Shown: positions 15,426-24,649, numbered from the stretch's first letter. The stretch: DNA of 36,361 nucleotides from DATAYF01 sp036272735 (GCA_036272735.1 DATAYF010000249.1:1-36361), one strand, 5' to 3'. Program-made: numbers and translations. The notes: generated by a model from the letters alone, not told the origin.

Positions 15426-17447
15426 TTATCTCTCGCTCGCTTTGATGTGTCTGCCGAACCAATCCAGAGTGAGCTTCCACTGGAAATAGCGATGATGCGG
15501 GCTGGCGGTAGCGGCGATGGCATGGCTTGCGTTGGGGAAGCGAATCAGTTCTACGGTCTGGTGCCGCACGCGCAGCGCTGTGAGCATCTGCTCACCCTGC
15601 TCAATGGGGCAACGGTAGTCATTTTCCGATTGCAGCAAGAGCAACGGGGCCGAGATGTGATCCACGTACGTAATGGGCGAATGGGCGCGGTAGAATTGCC
15701 AGGCTTCCTCGCTTTCCCAGAAGTGCCCGTATTGCGTGCCAAACCAGAGCGCGCCAACGTCGCTGGTGCCGTAAAAGCTGGCGAAATTGCCGATGCCGTT
15801 GACCGTGACGCCAGCGGCGAAGCGTTCGGTATGCCCCAGCGCCCAGTTGGTCATAAAGCCTCCATACGAGATACCCGTGATACCCAGCTTTTGGGGATCG
15901 ACCTCGCCCCGCGCCAGCACAGCATCCACGCCTGCCAGCAGATCGAGGTAGTCTTTCTCTCCCCAATCCGCCGCTCGCGTGAAGGCCAGGCCGTAACCTT
16001 TGCTGCCGCGTGGATTGATGTAGAGCGAGGCGTAGCCCGCTCCCGCCAAAGCCTGCGCCTGAAAGTAAAAGCTGTGACCCCACGCGCTATATGGTCCACC
16101 GTGGACATGCAGGATCAGTGGATAGGGGCGCTCGACCTGCAAGGGCTTGACGAGCCAACCCTCGATCTCCCAGCCATCAGGGCCTGTAAAGGTGATCTTT
16201 TCGGTGGGTGCTATCGCTACTTCATCGAGCAGGCGGCGATTGCTATTGACAAGGAAGGTGAGCTCGCCACCACTGCGGGGTAGCGTAAAGAGATCGTACG
16301 GTTGCTCCGATGTTGCGGCGACGCCTACCAGCGTTTGCCCATCGGCCGTGCATTGCAGTGCCGCGATATCGGCGTCAGTGGACGAGATGCGCCGTCCCTG
16401 GCCCGTCTCGCGCGTCAGGGCGAAGATCGTGTTCGCGCCATGATCGGCAATCACGTAATAAATGGTTTGGCCATCGGGAGCCCAGGTCGGCGCAGCGCCT
16501 GCTCCGAACAGGTAGTCAGGCTGAACAGCGCCGGTGCTCTGATCGAACTGCTTCGAGGCGTCACGCTGGTCGCCGCCCGTGCGTGAGACCAGCCACAGGT
16601 GTGGATCCTGATACTCCTGGCGGCTGCTTAAGGGCGGCTCCGCGAAGAAGGCGATGCTTTGCCCATCAGGGGACCAGCTCGGGAAGAGGCAACTGAGGTC
16701 ACCCGTGGTGAGGCATTTCATCTCCCCACTTGCGACCTCCAACGTCCAGATATCGTTTGCCAGGCTATATTCGGCATCGTCGGCGCGATTGGCTACCAGG
16801 GCGATCAGCGCGCCATCGGGGGACCAGGTTGCCTGAAGCGCATCATAGTCGCCTGCGGTGAGTTGTCGTGGCTCAATGTCTGGTTCCTGCACGTTGATAA
16901 GAAACAGGTGCATACGCCGCTCGATATATCCCTGTCCGTCGAAGCGCGAGAGCAGGCCGCTCTGGCGGCGCAGGCGCGGAGCTTGTTTTGCGACCTCTGC
17001 ATGCGCTTCAAACCACGCGGTCTCTTGTGGCACCTTTTGCAAATCCGTCTCTGGCGCTGCTGAGTAACATAGTTGCTTGCCGTCCGGCGCCCATAGCGGC
17101 GATGTGGCACCATCGGTAACGTTGGTGAGGCGGCGCGCCTCTCCGCCATCGACATCGATGAGATAAATTTGGGGTTTGCCCTCATGGCGCGTCGAGACGA
17201 AGGCCAGTTGTGTGCCGTCGGGTGACCAGCGTGGCTGCATATCCTGGCTCTCGCCACTGGTCAACTGGCGCGTCTGTCCAGTTGCCAGCGAAGCCAGCCA
17301 GATGGCCGAGCGAAGCTGATTTTGCTGCTCATCATAGTCGCCCACGACGTAGGCCACGCTGGTGCCATCAGGCGCGAGCTGTGCGTCTGTCACCAGCTTG
17401 AGCGCCCAAAAATCCTCTAACGTAAGAGCACGTTTCTCTTCGTTCAT
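15426..17447 (-). CDS. S9-family prolyl oligopeptidase/acylaminoacyl-peptidase-like protein
   Basis: A 673-residue serine peptidase. Residues ~20-420 are a beta-propeller with repeated WSPDG/WAPDG blades (WD40-like PD40). The alpha/beta-hydrolase domain has oxyanion region HGGPYSAWG, nucleophile S527 in GISYGGF, D610 in SENDYR and H642 in ASHAIA, a complete triad. Family members cut oligopeptides or remove acylated residues; there is no signal peptide, so it is probably cytoplasmic. ATG 17447 follows GGGAGAAAGT. It is first in an apparent operon with the DAO-like gene. Subfamily (S9A, B or C) cannot be fixed here, though the size fits S9C. Confidence 0.93.
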   Translation of the reverse strand: MNEEKRALTLEDFWALKLVTDAQLAPDGTSVAYVVGDYDEQQNQLRSAIWLASLATGQTRQLTSGESQDMQPRWSPDGTQLAFVSTRHEGKPQIYLIDVDGGEARRLTNVTDGATSPLWAPDGKQLCYSAAPETDLQKVPQETAWFEAHAEVAKQAPRLRRQSGLLSRFDGQGYIERRMHLFLINVQEPDIEPRQLTAGDYDALQATWSPDGALIALVANRADDAEYSLANDIWTLEVASGEMKCLTTGDLSCLFPSWSPDGQSIAFFAEPPLSSRQEYQDPHLWLVSRTGGDQRDASKQFDQSTGAVQPDYLFGAGAAPTWAPDGQTIYYVIADHGANTIFALTRETGQGRRISSTDADIAALQCTADGQTLVGVAATSEQPYDLFTLPRSGGELTFLVNSNRRLLDEVAIAPTEKITFTGPDGWEIEGWLVKPLQVERPYPLILHVHGGPYSAWGHSFYFQAQALAGAGYASLYINPRGSKGYGLAFTRAADWGEKDYLDLLAGVDAVLARGEVDPQKLGITGISYGGFMTNWALGHTERFAAGVTVNGIGNFASFYGTSDVGALWFGTQYGHFWESEEAWQFYRAHSPITYVDHISAPLLLLQSENDYRCPIEQGEQMLTALRVRHQTVELIRFPNASHAIAATASPHHRYFQWKLTLDWFGRHIKASER

Positions 17448-17542
17448 ACTTTCTCCCTGCTATACTTTCGAATATTCTTGCTCTATAAGGTTCTTGCAAA
17501 ATACATCTGGCAATGCCTTCTACGTTCGGTATGTGCAATAGA

Positions 17543-17702
17543 TGTAGGGGACGATTTATCGTGGGTACGCCGATTTAGCGCGCGCATGGTCCCTGCGGCC
17601 AACCAACCGGAAGGCGGTCACGGTACAACTACTACGGACGTTGGTTGATAGGGCACATTTCGCACGATAAATCGGCGTGCCCACGATAAATCGGGGCCTA
17701 CA
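17543..17702. repeat. MITE-like element, family A copy 2 (160 bp)
   Basis: Ends match those of 7254-7379 (TGTAGGGG then CGATTTATCGTGGG, and the complement). Each arm is about 42 nt and holds two CGATTTA-type units, so the termini are internally duplicated. The inner CCAACCAAC and TTGGTTGAT motifs also match copy 1. It fills most of the gap between the MFS gene and the S9 peptidase. Confidence 0.8.
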
Positions 17703-17720
17703 AGCATTTCACGTACCTTC

Positions 17721-19169
17721 TTAATTCGCCAGACCATCAGCAGTTGCCCCTACAGGTGAGTGTGCGGTCGCTACTTCACGTGGCTCCTCCCGTGCCTTCA
17801 AAACTAACACCAGTCCCACGATGCCTCCGATTACCAGTAAGAGGGCCGAGACCGTAAAGATCTGGGTATACAGAGCGGCGGGATCTTTGATGGTAGGCGA
17901 TTTCGCCAGGCCCGCGACGACTCCGGCAATCACAAACGTTGCTATGGCTGCGGAGATAGAGACCGCCGAGGCAATGGAGGCCTGTACGCGGCCAATTAAG
18001 GTCTTCGGCGCTAATTTGGTCACGAGCGCAGGATAGCTCACTACAAAAATGCCGTTGAAAATGCCGGTGACGAAGTAAATGGCCACCGCAATAGCTAAAT
18101 TGTGCTGATACGCAAACAGCAGTAGGAACACGCCCGCCAGGATGACGCTCGCTGTGTTAATAAATTTGAGAGGCAGGACCAAGGCGAGTGCACCTGTTAC
18201 TACCGATCCGATGAGCAAGCCCCCGGCAATCGCTGCTGGCAGGTAGCCGAGCAGCTTGATATCCGTTCCATGCAGGTTCGACAGGTAAAAACTGCTATAT
18301 AGGCTATTCGCCGCGCCCGCGCCAATCTCGGCCACGATCAACATAATCACCAGCGCGACCAGGACGCGGTTCGTGAAGACGAAGCGTATGCCAACGCCCA
18401 GGTCTTTGAACACCCGCAAGAGGCTTGTACCGACGCCAGTGCGCTCGGACCCGGAGGTTTGCCCGAAGGCTGCGGGATGAAAAGCTGCTTTTGGCGCGCG
18501 CATGAAGAAGACAAAAATAGCGGAGACGAGGAAAGAGAGCGCGTTGAAGCTGATAGCAGCCACCGCTCCGTAGGCAACGAAGGCGCTGGGAGCAAAGAAG
18601 ATGCCCAGGATTGTGCCCACCGCAGCCAGGAATTTGAACGCGGAAATTGCCTGTGGCACTCTTCTGCGCGAAACGATGCCTTGTACCGCGCCAAGCTCCG
18701 CAGCCGTGAAAAAACCAGCCGCCAGGGTTAGCAGGAAATAGGAGATGTACAGCGTCAGTAAAAAGGTGTCCCTGCTGGCCGCGTAGAAAGTTATCAGAGG
18801 AATCAAGGCGAGTACCGTCTGCACGAGATTCGTCACGACCATGGTCGTCTTGCGGTTCCAACGATCAACAAAGACGCCTGCGAAGGGGATCACCAGCACG
18901 CCCGCGAGATAGTACGCGATATAGAGATTGACCTGGATACCTGCGACGGCGAGGGAGGCAGCGGCAGTGGTCGCACCTACGAGCAAGATGCCGGTGAGCC
19001 AGGTAATCACCGTTTGCAGGTAGAAGCCATCGCCAGTGAGTGAGACCGTTTGCCCAATGAGTAGCAAGACGGTGTTACGGTTAGCTAACTCCCCTTTTCC
19101 TTCGGGAACTTCGTAGCCTGATGCACCGGGAGCGAGGATTCCTCCAACCCGACTTTCACTTTGTTGCAT
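17721..19169 (-). CDS. MFS transporter (MFS_3/macrolide-efflux-like)
   Basis: A 482-residue membrane protein with about twelve hydrophobic spans and a polar 28-residue N-terminal tail. The first span ends GDGFYLQTVITWL, typical of the MFS_3 group, and the loop after span 2 reads GVFVDRWNRKT, a motif-A variant. A longer cytoplasmic loop separates the halves near residues 215-245. Relatives are proton-driven drug exporters, but substrate is not predictable. ATG 19169 follows AAAGGAAAAAGC. It lies downstream of a serine hydrolase on the same strand, separated by one repeat arm. Confidence 0.9.
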   Translation of the reverse strand: MQQSESRVGGILAPGASGYEVPEGKGELANRNTVLLLIGQTVSLTGDGFYLQTVITWLTGILLVGATTAAASLAVAGIQVNLYIAYYLAGVLVIPFAGVFVDRWNRKTTMVVTNLVQTVLALIPLITFYAASRDTFLLTLYISYFLLTLAAGFFTAAELGAVQGIVSRRRVPQAISAFKFLAAVGTILGIFFAPSAFVAYGAVAAISFNALSFLVSAIFVFFMRAPKAAFHPAAFGQTSGSERTGVGTSLLRVFKDLGVGIRFVFTNRVLVALVIMLIVAEIGAGAANSLYSSFYLSNLHGTDIKLLGYLPAAIAGGLLIGSVVTGALALVLPLKFINTASVILAGVFLLLFAYQHNLAIAVAIYFVTGIFNGIFVVSYPALVTKLAPKTLIGRVQASIASAVSISAAIATFVIAGVVAGLAKSPTIKDPAALYTQIFTVSALLLVIGGIVGLVLVLKAREEPREVATAHSPVGATADGLAN

Positions 19170-19183
19170 GCTTTTTCCTTTAT

Positions 19184-19253
19184 GTCCTTATTTCGAAACC
19201 CAATGCCGCTGGCGCGGCTAGCGCTACGCGCTCAGGTTTTCGGAGAAGTAGTA
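19184..19253 (+). repeat. palindromic repeat, family C copy 1 (left of serine hydrolase)
   Basis: Seventy bases that are about 95% identical to the reverse complement of 20933-21002. Each copy also folds on itself: its ends CCGAAAC... and ...GGTTTTCGG pair, with a GC-rich core (GGCGCGGCTAGCGC). It lies between the MFS start and the hydrolase stop. Confidence 0.85.
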
Positions 19254-19285
19254 TCTGGAACATTCATGAAGTACCACTCTGTACC

Positions 19286-20791
19286 TTATGCTGTCGTTTC
19301 CTTGTCCGGCACCCGCGTGAACATCTGCGCTTTGACCGCTGGCTCCAGCTTGACGGCCAGGCTTTCGATGCTCCCTTGCTCTGAGGTCGTAAATGACACC
19401 TTTGCTTTGAATTGGAAGCGTTCCATAAACAACTCGAAAATATCGTAGTGGAAGTGGGTCAAAGACGAAGCGATATCGTTGTAGGAGAACCGCAACTGCT
19501 CATCCTCACAGCTGATCGTCACAGTACCGTAGCCGGGGTGCTCATATACTCCACAATAGGCATCCAGGGGATGGGAGGGTTGTGTATCGGGAACCTGCTC
19601 GCCCTTGCCCATCTCTGCTAGCGACTTCTCCTGTTGCTCCTTCAGTTCAGTGAATTCCTGCCCTAAGCGTTCGAGCCAATCGGTGGCTTCCATACCCAGC
19701 AGGTAATCGCAGGCAGAGAAGGCGGCGCTGTAGGGGGCGATACTGCTGCCGAGGTTGGTGAGCACGGCCACCGCTGCATGATCGTCGGGCAGGAGCACGA
19801 TTTCGGCCATGAAGCCGTCTATAGATCCGCCATGCTGGATGATTCGATGGCCCTTGTAAGAACCGATCATCCAGCCCATACCATAGCACCAGTTTGCCAG
19901 CTCTGAATGCTTTTTTATAGGCATCGTGCTGCCAGCAGGGATGACGGTTTGAGGAGCATGGTTCTGGGCGAGCTGCGAGGCATCCAGCAATTGCGTCTCG
20001 CCATGTTTGCCCTGGTTCAACTGAAAGCGCAGCCAGTGCTGCAGATCGTCCAGGTTGGTATGAATGCCTCCGGCAGGAGCGATGATCTGCCAGCGGTCGT
20101 AGAATGGGATTTCATGCACCTCGTCCTTCTCTTCCTGGTAGGGCAGCGCGTAATCCTCGCTTCGTTGCATGTCGTGGGCCGAGAGCGTGCTGGCGTTCAT
20201 GCCCAACGGCTTGAGGAAGCGCTCGGTGATAAACGTCTCCCAACTCTGGCCGGTGACGTGTTCGATCAAATAGCCCGCCGTGACAAACATGAGATTGTTG
20301 TACTGAAAAAGTGTGCGAAAGTCCGCGTTGGGTTCGAGATAGGCTAAGTGCTTGACCACCTCTTCGCGGCTCAAACTCGAATGGTACCAGAGAAACTCGT
20401 GGCGCGGCAGGCCGCAACGATGCGTCAGCAGGTCGCGTGGGGTCATGCGTTCTGTGGCAAATTGATCCTGCAGCTTGAACGTGGGCAGATAGTGCTTGAC
20501 GGGGGTATCCCACTCCAACTTGCCCTCCTGCACCAGCAGGGCGATGGCGGCCGCGGTAAACGCTTTGCCACACGAGCCGATGGCAAAACGGGTGTGCGGC
20601 GTCACATCCAGGTTCTGGGCGACGTTGCGTTTGCCGAAGCCGCGCGCAAGCACCACTTCGTCGTCTTTGAGCAGTAACAGGGCCAGGCCGGGCACCTTCT
20701 GCTCATCCATTACCTTGCGAATCTGTTCTTCGAGGATGTGTAGCTGTGGGATCGTCGTTTCTGTTTCTGTGGATACTGATTGCTCTCTCAT
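19286..20791 (-). CDS. serine hydrolase (class C beta-lactamase family) with C-terminal DUF3471-like domain
   Basis: A 501-residue protein. The catalytic domain (about 20-390) has SxxK as S73-C-G-K76, the YxN motif in FQYNNLMF and HGG in IIQHGGSIDGF, the three active-site elements. Residues ~415-501 (YCGVYEHPGYGTVTISCEDEQLRF ...) form a small beta domain like DUF3471, frequent in esterase/D-aminopeptidase-type members. There is no signal peptide. ATG 20791 follows AGGAGAAAGC. It shares the strand with the MalT-like regulator upstream and the MFS gene downstream, but both gaps contain a 70-bp repeat copy. Substrate unknown; beta-lactam hydrolysis is not implied. Confidence 0.9.
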   Translation of the reverse strand: MREQSVSTETETTIPQLHILEEQIRKVMDEQKVPGLALLLLKDDEVVLARGFGKRNVAQNLDVTPHTRFAIGSCGKAFTAAAIALLVQEGKLEWDTPVKHYLPTFKLQDQFATERMTPRDLLTHRCGLPRHEFLWYHSSLSREEVVKHLAYLEPNADFRTLFQYNNLMFVTAGYLIEHVTGQSWETFITERFLKPLGMNASTLSAHDMQRSEDYALPYQEEKDEVHEIPFYDRWQIIAPAGGIHTNLDDLQHWLRFQLNQGKHGETQLLDASQLAQNHAPQTVIPAGSTMPIKKHSELANWCYGMGWMIGSYKGHRIIQHGGSIDGFMAEIVLLPDDHAAVAVLTNLGSSIAPYSAAFSACDYLLGMEATDWLERLGQEFTELKEQQEKSLAEMGKGEQVPDTQPSHPLDAYCGVYEHPGYGTVTISCEDEQLRFSYNDIASSLTHFHYDIFELFMERFQFKAKVSFTTSEQGSIESLAVKLEPAVKAQMFTRVPDKETTA

Positions 20792-20932
20792 TGCTTTCTC
20801 CTGATGAAAGAAAAAAAGAACGATGTGGTTAAAGATGAGTGTAGCCGAGCATTTCAGGTGGAGACAACTGCCAAAAGATAAACTCGAGGTTAGCTTTTGG
20901 CGGCAGTGCTCAGGCGTTTGAAGCGAAGGACT

Positions 20933-21002
20933 TACTACTTATCCGAAAACCTGAGCGCATAGCGCTAGCCGCGCCAGCGGCGTTGGGTTTCGGAATAAGG
21001 AC
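20933..21002 (-). repeat. palindromic repeat, family C copy 2 (right of serine hydrolase)
   Basis: The inverted partner of 19184-19253. It ends exactly one base before the stop codon of the MalT-like regulator. Nearby, at about 20868-20908, CTGCCAAAAG and CTTTTGGCGGCAG form a further hairpin that may end the regulator transcript. Confidence 0.85.
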
Positions 21003-24000
21003 TTAGAGCAGCCCAAGTGTGCGTGCACGGACAACAGCCTGGACGCGGCTGCTGACGCCCAGCTTTTGATAAATCACGTTAATATGTGCTTTGACCGTTC
21101 CAGTGACCACGACCAGTTCGTCGGCGATTTCCCGATTTTTGCGCCCGGCAGCGATCAGACGTAGTACCTCGTGTTCGCGCCGACTCAAGGGATCGAGCAG
21201 TGGTTCGCTTGCTTCGAGAGATGCAGGCAAGGGGGGCGCACTGAGCGAAGCAAACGTCTTTAGCAGGTTGGAGAGATACGTGAGGTTGATGCTGCTCTGA
21301 CCCGCTGCCTTCTGGCTGCGTTGTCGTTCGTGCAATTGCCGCAACAACTTGAGCATCGGGTCTCCCTCACCCACAAAGAGGCGCATATAGCGGCCTCGCT
21401 CAGCAAGAGAAACGGCTTGTCTCAGCGCATCGAGCGCTCCGGCACCGTCGCCTGCCAGTTCGAGCGCTAGCGCTTGCAGTACCAGGGTCTCTAGTAGCGA
21501 CCTCACTTTGCCTGCCTCTTCGGCGGCTGTGTGTAGCCGTTGCAGCAGTGCAAGAGCCTGATACGTATACGATCCATCAGGGTAGGCTCGGCCTGCTGCA
21601 ATGAGGACGCGTGCTTGCGTAAACTGATTAAATTCATTGTGTTGATTGGTCGGGTTCGCAAGAGTAGCGTGGTGTTCGTGCATCCAATGTAGCGCGTTCT
21701 CTAAACGTCCCTCTGCCAGCAGCAGCCTGGCGCGAGTGGTCGCCGCAAACTCGAGAATCTCAATCTGCCCTAATTTCTGACCGAGATCTTCCACCTGTTG
21801 CAACCAGAAGTCGGACTCCTGCACTTTTCCTTGCGTGTGCGACACCAGGATAAGCAGCGAAGCAGTCGTGAGCAGGGTTTTTCCGGCCTGGGTCTGCAGA
21901 CCTAAATCCCACGCCTGTAGCAGATGCAGCCTGGCCGCCTCCAGATTATTCCATTCCCAGAACACGTGACCAAGGCTAGCATGGGCTATGCCAGCTGAAA
22001 AAACGGCGGCCACGTTCTGGGCTGTCGCGAGCGTGAGCACCTGACGGCAGAGCTTTGCCGCCTGGGCAGGATCGCCTTGCGCCAGAGCGATCTCCGCCCG
22101 GCAAGTAATGACGTAGGGAAGGAGCAGCGCGTGGCCGGTCATTTGCAGCACGATGCTCGCTGTGGACGCTGCTCGTGCCCCCGCGCTCACATCCATGCCA
22201 CGGGCATAAGCGAATCCCAACATCAGTAAGAGCAGGCCACGCAGATAGGCGTTTCCCGGAGGAACCTGCTGAAGAGCTTGATTGCAGGTGATAATCGCAC
22301 TGGCACAATCGTTAAACGAAATACTATAGATGGCGCGTAGTCCAACAATTTCTCCATGTAGTTCGGCCACCGCCTGGGCGGAAAGTGTCTCCTGGCTCCT
22401 CTGTAGAGCCTGCTCGGCTGCCTCTACCCAATCGAGGAACGTATCCGGTCGCGAAATGATAAACACCAGCCAGGCGCTGCTAATACAGAGGCGCGGGCTG
22501 TGGCGCACCACCTCGTCGGGTAGGACGTCCAGCCAGGCGTGTACGGTGGGAACGTCGCCTCTCGCTAGCACCGTTGGGAGCACGCGTTCGATCAGCGCCA
22601 CGGCGTGGGCATTGTCGTGCGCGGCCAGCGCGTGCTCGATGGCCTTCTCAATCATGCTGTGAGCCTCAAACCACTGGCTGGCGCGCGCGTGTAGAACCGG
22701 CACCAGTTGCGGACTCGTCTGTTGCAAGTGATGGCGCAGTGCCTCGGCAAACAACGTACGGTAGTGATACCAGCTAGCCTGTGTCTCGTCGGAGAAAAGA
22801 AGCAGCCTGGTTCGTTCCAGGTATGCTAACGCTGGCTCCGCGTTCCCCTGACAAATCATCACAGCACACAGCGACGCATTGAAGTCATCTAGAAGAGCAG
22901 TATGGAGCAGAAAAGATTGAATGTGTTCAGGCTGGCGTGCAAAGACCTCCTCTAAAAGATAGGCAAGTATGTAGCGATTGTTGCCCGCGAGGGTGGCGAC
23001 GAAACGAGAAACGTCTAGCTGCTCCTGCAGAGCATATCTGGCGAGACACAAACCCGCCACCCAGCCCTGTGTGCGTTGTTCCAGCGTCGTCACCTCTTCA
23101 GGCTGCAATGCCAGTTTCATCATGCTGATGAGCAAGGTCTCAGTCTCCGCATGGGTAAATGCGAGCGCGTCGGCCCCAATCTCTGTAAGTTGTCCAGAAG
23201 CGCGCAGTCGTGCGAGTGGACTGCGCAACTCGCTGCGGCTGGCGACGATCACGTGGATGTGAGAGGGCAGGTGCTCAAGCAGGAAGGTGAGCGCGTCGTG
23301 GATCGCCTGATTCTCGATCACCTGATAGTTATCAAGCACAATCATCACCTCTGCTAGCAGGGAGATAAGTTCGTTGAGCAGCATAGTGATGTTTTCGGTC
23401 AAGGCAACCTGTGATGAAGGAGAAAAGTTGGCAAGCCTGGGCTGCGCCTGTTGGAGTGAGCCGATCAGGTAGGCGAGAAAACGGCGCGGATCGTTATCCT
23501 CATGATCCAGGGAGAGCCAGGCGTATGCGAGCTTGCTCTGAGCCATCCCTTCACATAAGAAGGTTGTTTTGCCGAAACCAGCGGGTGCGCAAACGAGCGT
23601 AAGCGAGCCAGCAGCGCCTTTTTGTAGCAGGCTCACCAGGCGCGGGCGTGCAACCATATATGCGGGCGTGGCCGGGGGCATAAGTTTGGCCTTGAGCAAG
23701 CTCATGTGAGATGGCGAGCAGGGTGAGATATCGCTGCTTTCCAGGCGAGGCATGCTCAAGCTCTGACCCGCGCCGAGTTGCACGATTGCAGCGTCCAGTC
23801 GTTGCTGTGATAGTTCTTCGGCCTTTCCAAGGTACACTTTGCGCAGCTTTCCATGCAGGCTACGATAGCCATACCAGTACCAACCGCTCTGTCGTGACTC
23901 GCGTCGAGCTGTCAGCCTGCCGCTAGCCGTTTGATAGGCAAAAGATCGCGTCTCATGAGCGCACAGCCAGACGTACCAGGCGCTTGTTCCCACAAGAATT

Positions 24001-24065
24001 GGTGGAGACTCGTCTTGTGGTATCAACTGGTTGTGCATCACGCGTGCAATGGGATGGCGTGCCAT
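21003..24065 (-). CDS. MalT/LuxR-family ATP-dependent transcriptional activator
   Basis: A 1020-residue LAL-type regulator. Residues ~25-95 are a Trp/Tyr/Arg-rich segment (GWYWYGYRSLHGKLRKVYLG) like one I associate with Ktedonobacteria regulators. An NTPase follows with Walker A APAGFGKTT (K166) and Walker B VMIVLDNY, then a long TPR-like helical region (about 420-900), and a LuxR helix-turn-helix at about 955-1020 (LSRREHEVLRLIAAG, NREIADELVV, GTVKAHINVIYQKLGV). Such proteins bind an inducer plus ATP, multimerise and activate promoters. I chose ATG 24065, after GAGGAGG; the frame to 24140 lacks a ribosome site. The adjacent hydrolase and transporter are plausible targets. Confidence 0.92.
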   Translation of the reverse strand: MARHPIARVMHNQLIPQDESPPILVGTSAWYVWLCAHETRSFAYQTASGRLTARRESRQSGWYWYGYRSLHGKLRKVYLGKAEELSQQRLDAAIVQLGAGQSLSMPRLESSDISPCSPSHMSLLKAKLMPPATPAYMVARPRLVSLLQKGAAGSLTLVCAPAGFGKTTFLCEGMAQSKLAYAWLSLDHEDNDPRRFLAYLIGSLQQAQPRLANFSPSSQVALTENITMLLNELISLLAEVMIVLDNYQVIENQAIHDALTFLLEHLPSHIHVIVASRSELRSPLARLRASGQLTEIGADALAFTHAETETLLISMMKLALQPEEVTTLEQRTQGWVAGLCLARYALQEQLDVSRFVATLAGNNRYILAYLLEEVFARQPEHIQSFLLHTALLDDFNASLCAVMICQGNAEPALAYLERTRLLLFSDETQASWYHYRTLFAEALRHHLQQTSPQLVPVLHARASQWFEAHSMIEKAIEHALAAHDNAHAVALIERVLPTVLARGDVPTVHAWLDVLPDEVVRHSPRLCISSAWLVFIISRPDTFLDWVEAAEQALQRSQETLSAQAVAELHGEIVGLRAIYSISFNDCASAIITCNQALQQVPPGNAYLRGLLLLMLGFAYARGMDVSAGARAASTASIVLQMTGHALLLPYVITCRAEIALAQGDPAQAAKLCRQVLTLATAQNVAAVFSAGIAHASLGHVFWEWNNLEAARLHLLQAWDLGLQTQAGKTLLTTASLLILVSHTQGKVQESDFWLQQVEDLGQKLGQIEILEFAATTRARLLLAEGRLENALHWMHEHHATLANPTNQHNEFNQFTQARVLIAAGRAYPDGSYTYQALALLQRLHTAAEEAGKVRSLLETLVLQALALELAGDGAGALDALRQAVSLAERGRYMRLFVGEGDPMLKLLRQLHERQRSQKAAGQSSINLTYLSNLLKTFASLSAPPLPASLEASEPLLDPLSRREHEVLRLIAAGRKNREIADELVVVTGTVKAHINVIYQKLGVSSRVQAVVRARTLGLL

Positions 24066-24149
24066 ACAGGGCCTCCTCTGCCCACTGTGTATGGGTAACA
24101 CAATTTTACCCAAGCAATTACCCAAAGCATACCATACCATCGTTTCTAA

Positions 24150-24225
24150 AAGAAGAGTAACATCTCTGTGAAATATTGTGCTGGGCTGTTACATAGACGT
24201 ATGACGATGGTCCGGCCGGACCATC
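24150..24225. repeat. palindromic repeat, family B copy 2
   Basis: It shares with 14311-14374 the lead-in AAGAAGAG, the TGAAA and TGGGCT blocks and GTTACATAGA, then carries its own perfect 20-bp palindrome at 24206-24225 (GATGGTCCGG and complement). The outer right arm has degenerated. Confidence 0.65.
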
Positions 24226-24254
24226 AACAAACATCGATACATCCAGGTGTCGTA

Positions 24255-24524
24255 TCAATTAAATCGTGTCGTCTGGTCTGGGTAGCGCTGGTAGGGAGGA
24301 GGATTATTGAGGGATTGTTCGTATTTGGGCTGCTGATATCGTGTTTGTTTGAGGATTTGCATAAAGATACGGGCCACAATAATATTTTTGACCAACCAGA
24401 CAATATAGCAAATGGCAATCCAGAATAGAAACATCAAAAAGAAGAATACGTTGTTTCCTCCGTACGAGGACGCCCAATACATCCAGAAGCCGCCACCAAC
24501 ACCTACAAATAGAACATAAAACAC
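24255..24524 (-). CDS. small membrane protein with two spans, start uncertain
   Basis: From GTG 24524 the frame gives 89 residues: span 1 MFYVLFVGVGGGFWMYW, span 2 VFFFLMFLFWIAICYIVWL, then a polar Tyr/Gln/Pro-rich tail. The frame stays open upstream for about 75 bases and looks coding (KHYEKRYQREWKKLI), a typical basic juxtamembrane stretch, and a strong GGGAGGT lies at 24591-24585, but no ATG, GTG or TTG stands at the right distance in this frame. Either an unusual start is used, the start codon was lost, or translation begins at GTG 24524 without an SD. No function is recognisable. Confidence 0.55.
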   Translation of the reverse strand: MFYVLFVGVGGGFWMYWASSYGGNNVFFFLMFLFWIAICYIVWLVKNIIVARIFMQILKQTRYQQPKYEQSLNNPPPYQRYPDQTTRFN

Positions 24525-24649
24525 TAATATAAGTTTTTTCCATTCGCGCTGGTAGCGTTTTTCATAATGTTTATATTGTTTTGTACCTCCCTGTAAACAA
24601 AATATATCTGTACCAGAATAATACCTGATTATTGCTTATTCGTCCAGGG

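Noticed and set aside
15447..16283. 278-codon plus-strand frame opposite the S9 peptidase
   Set aside because: It lies fully inside the catalytic-domain gene and shows no family features.
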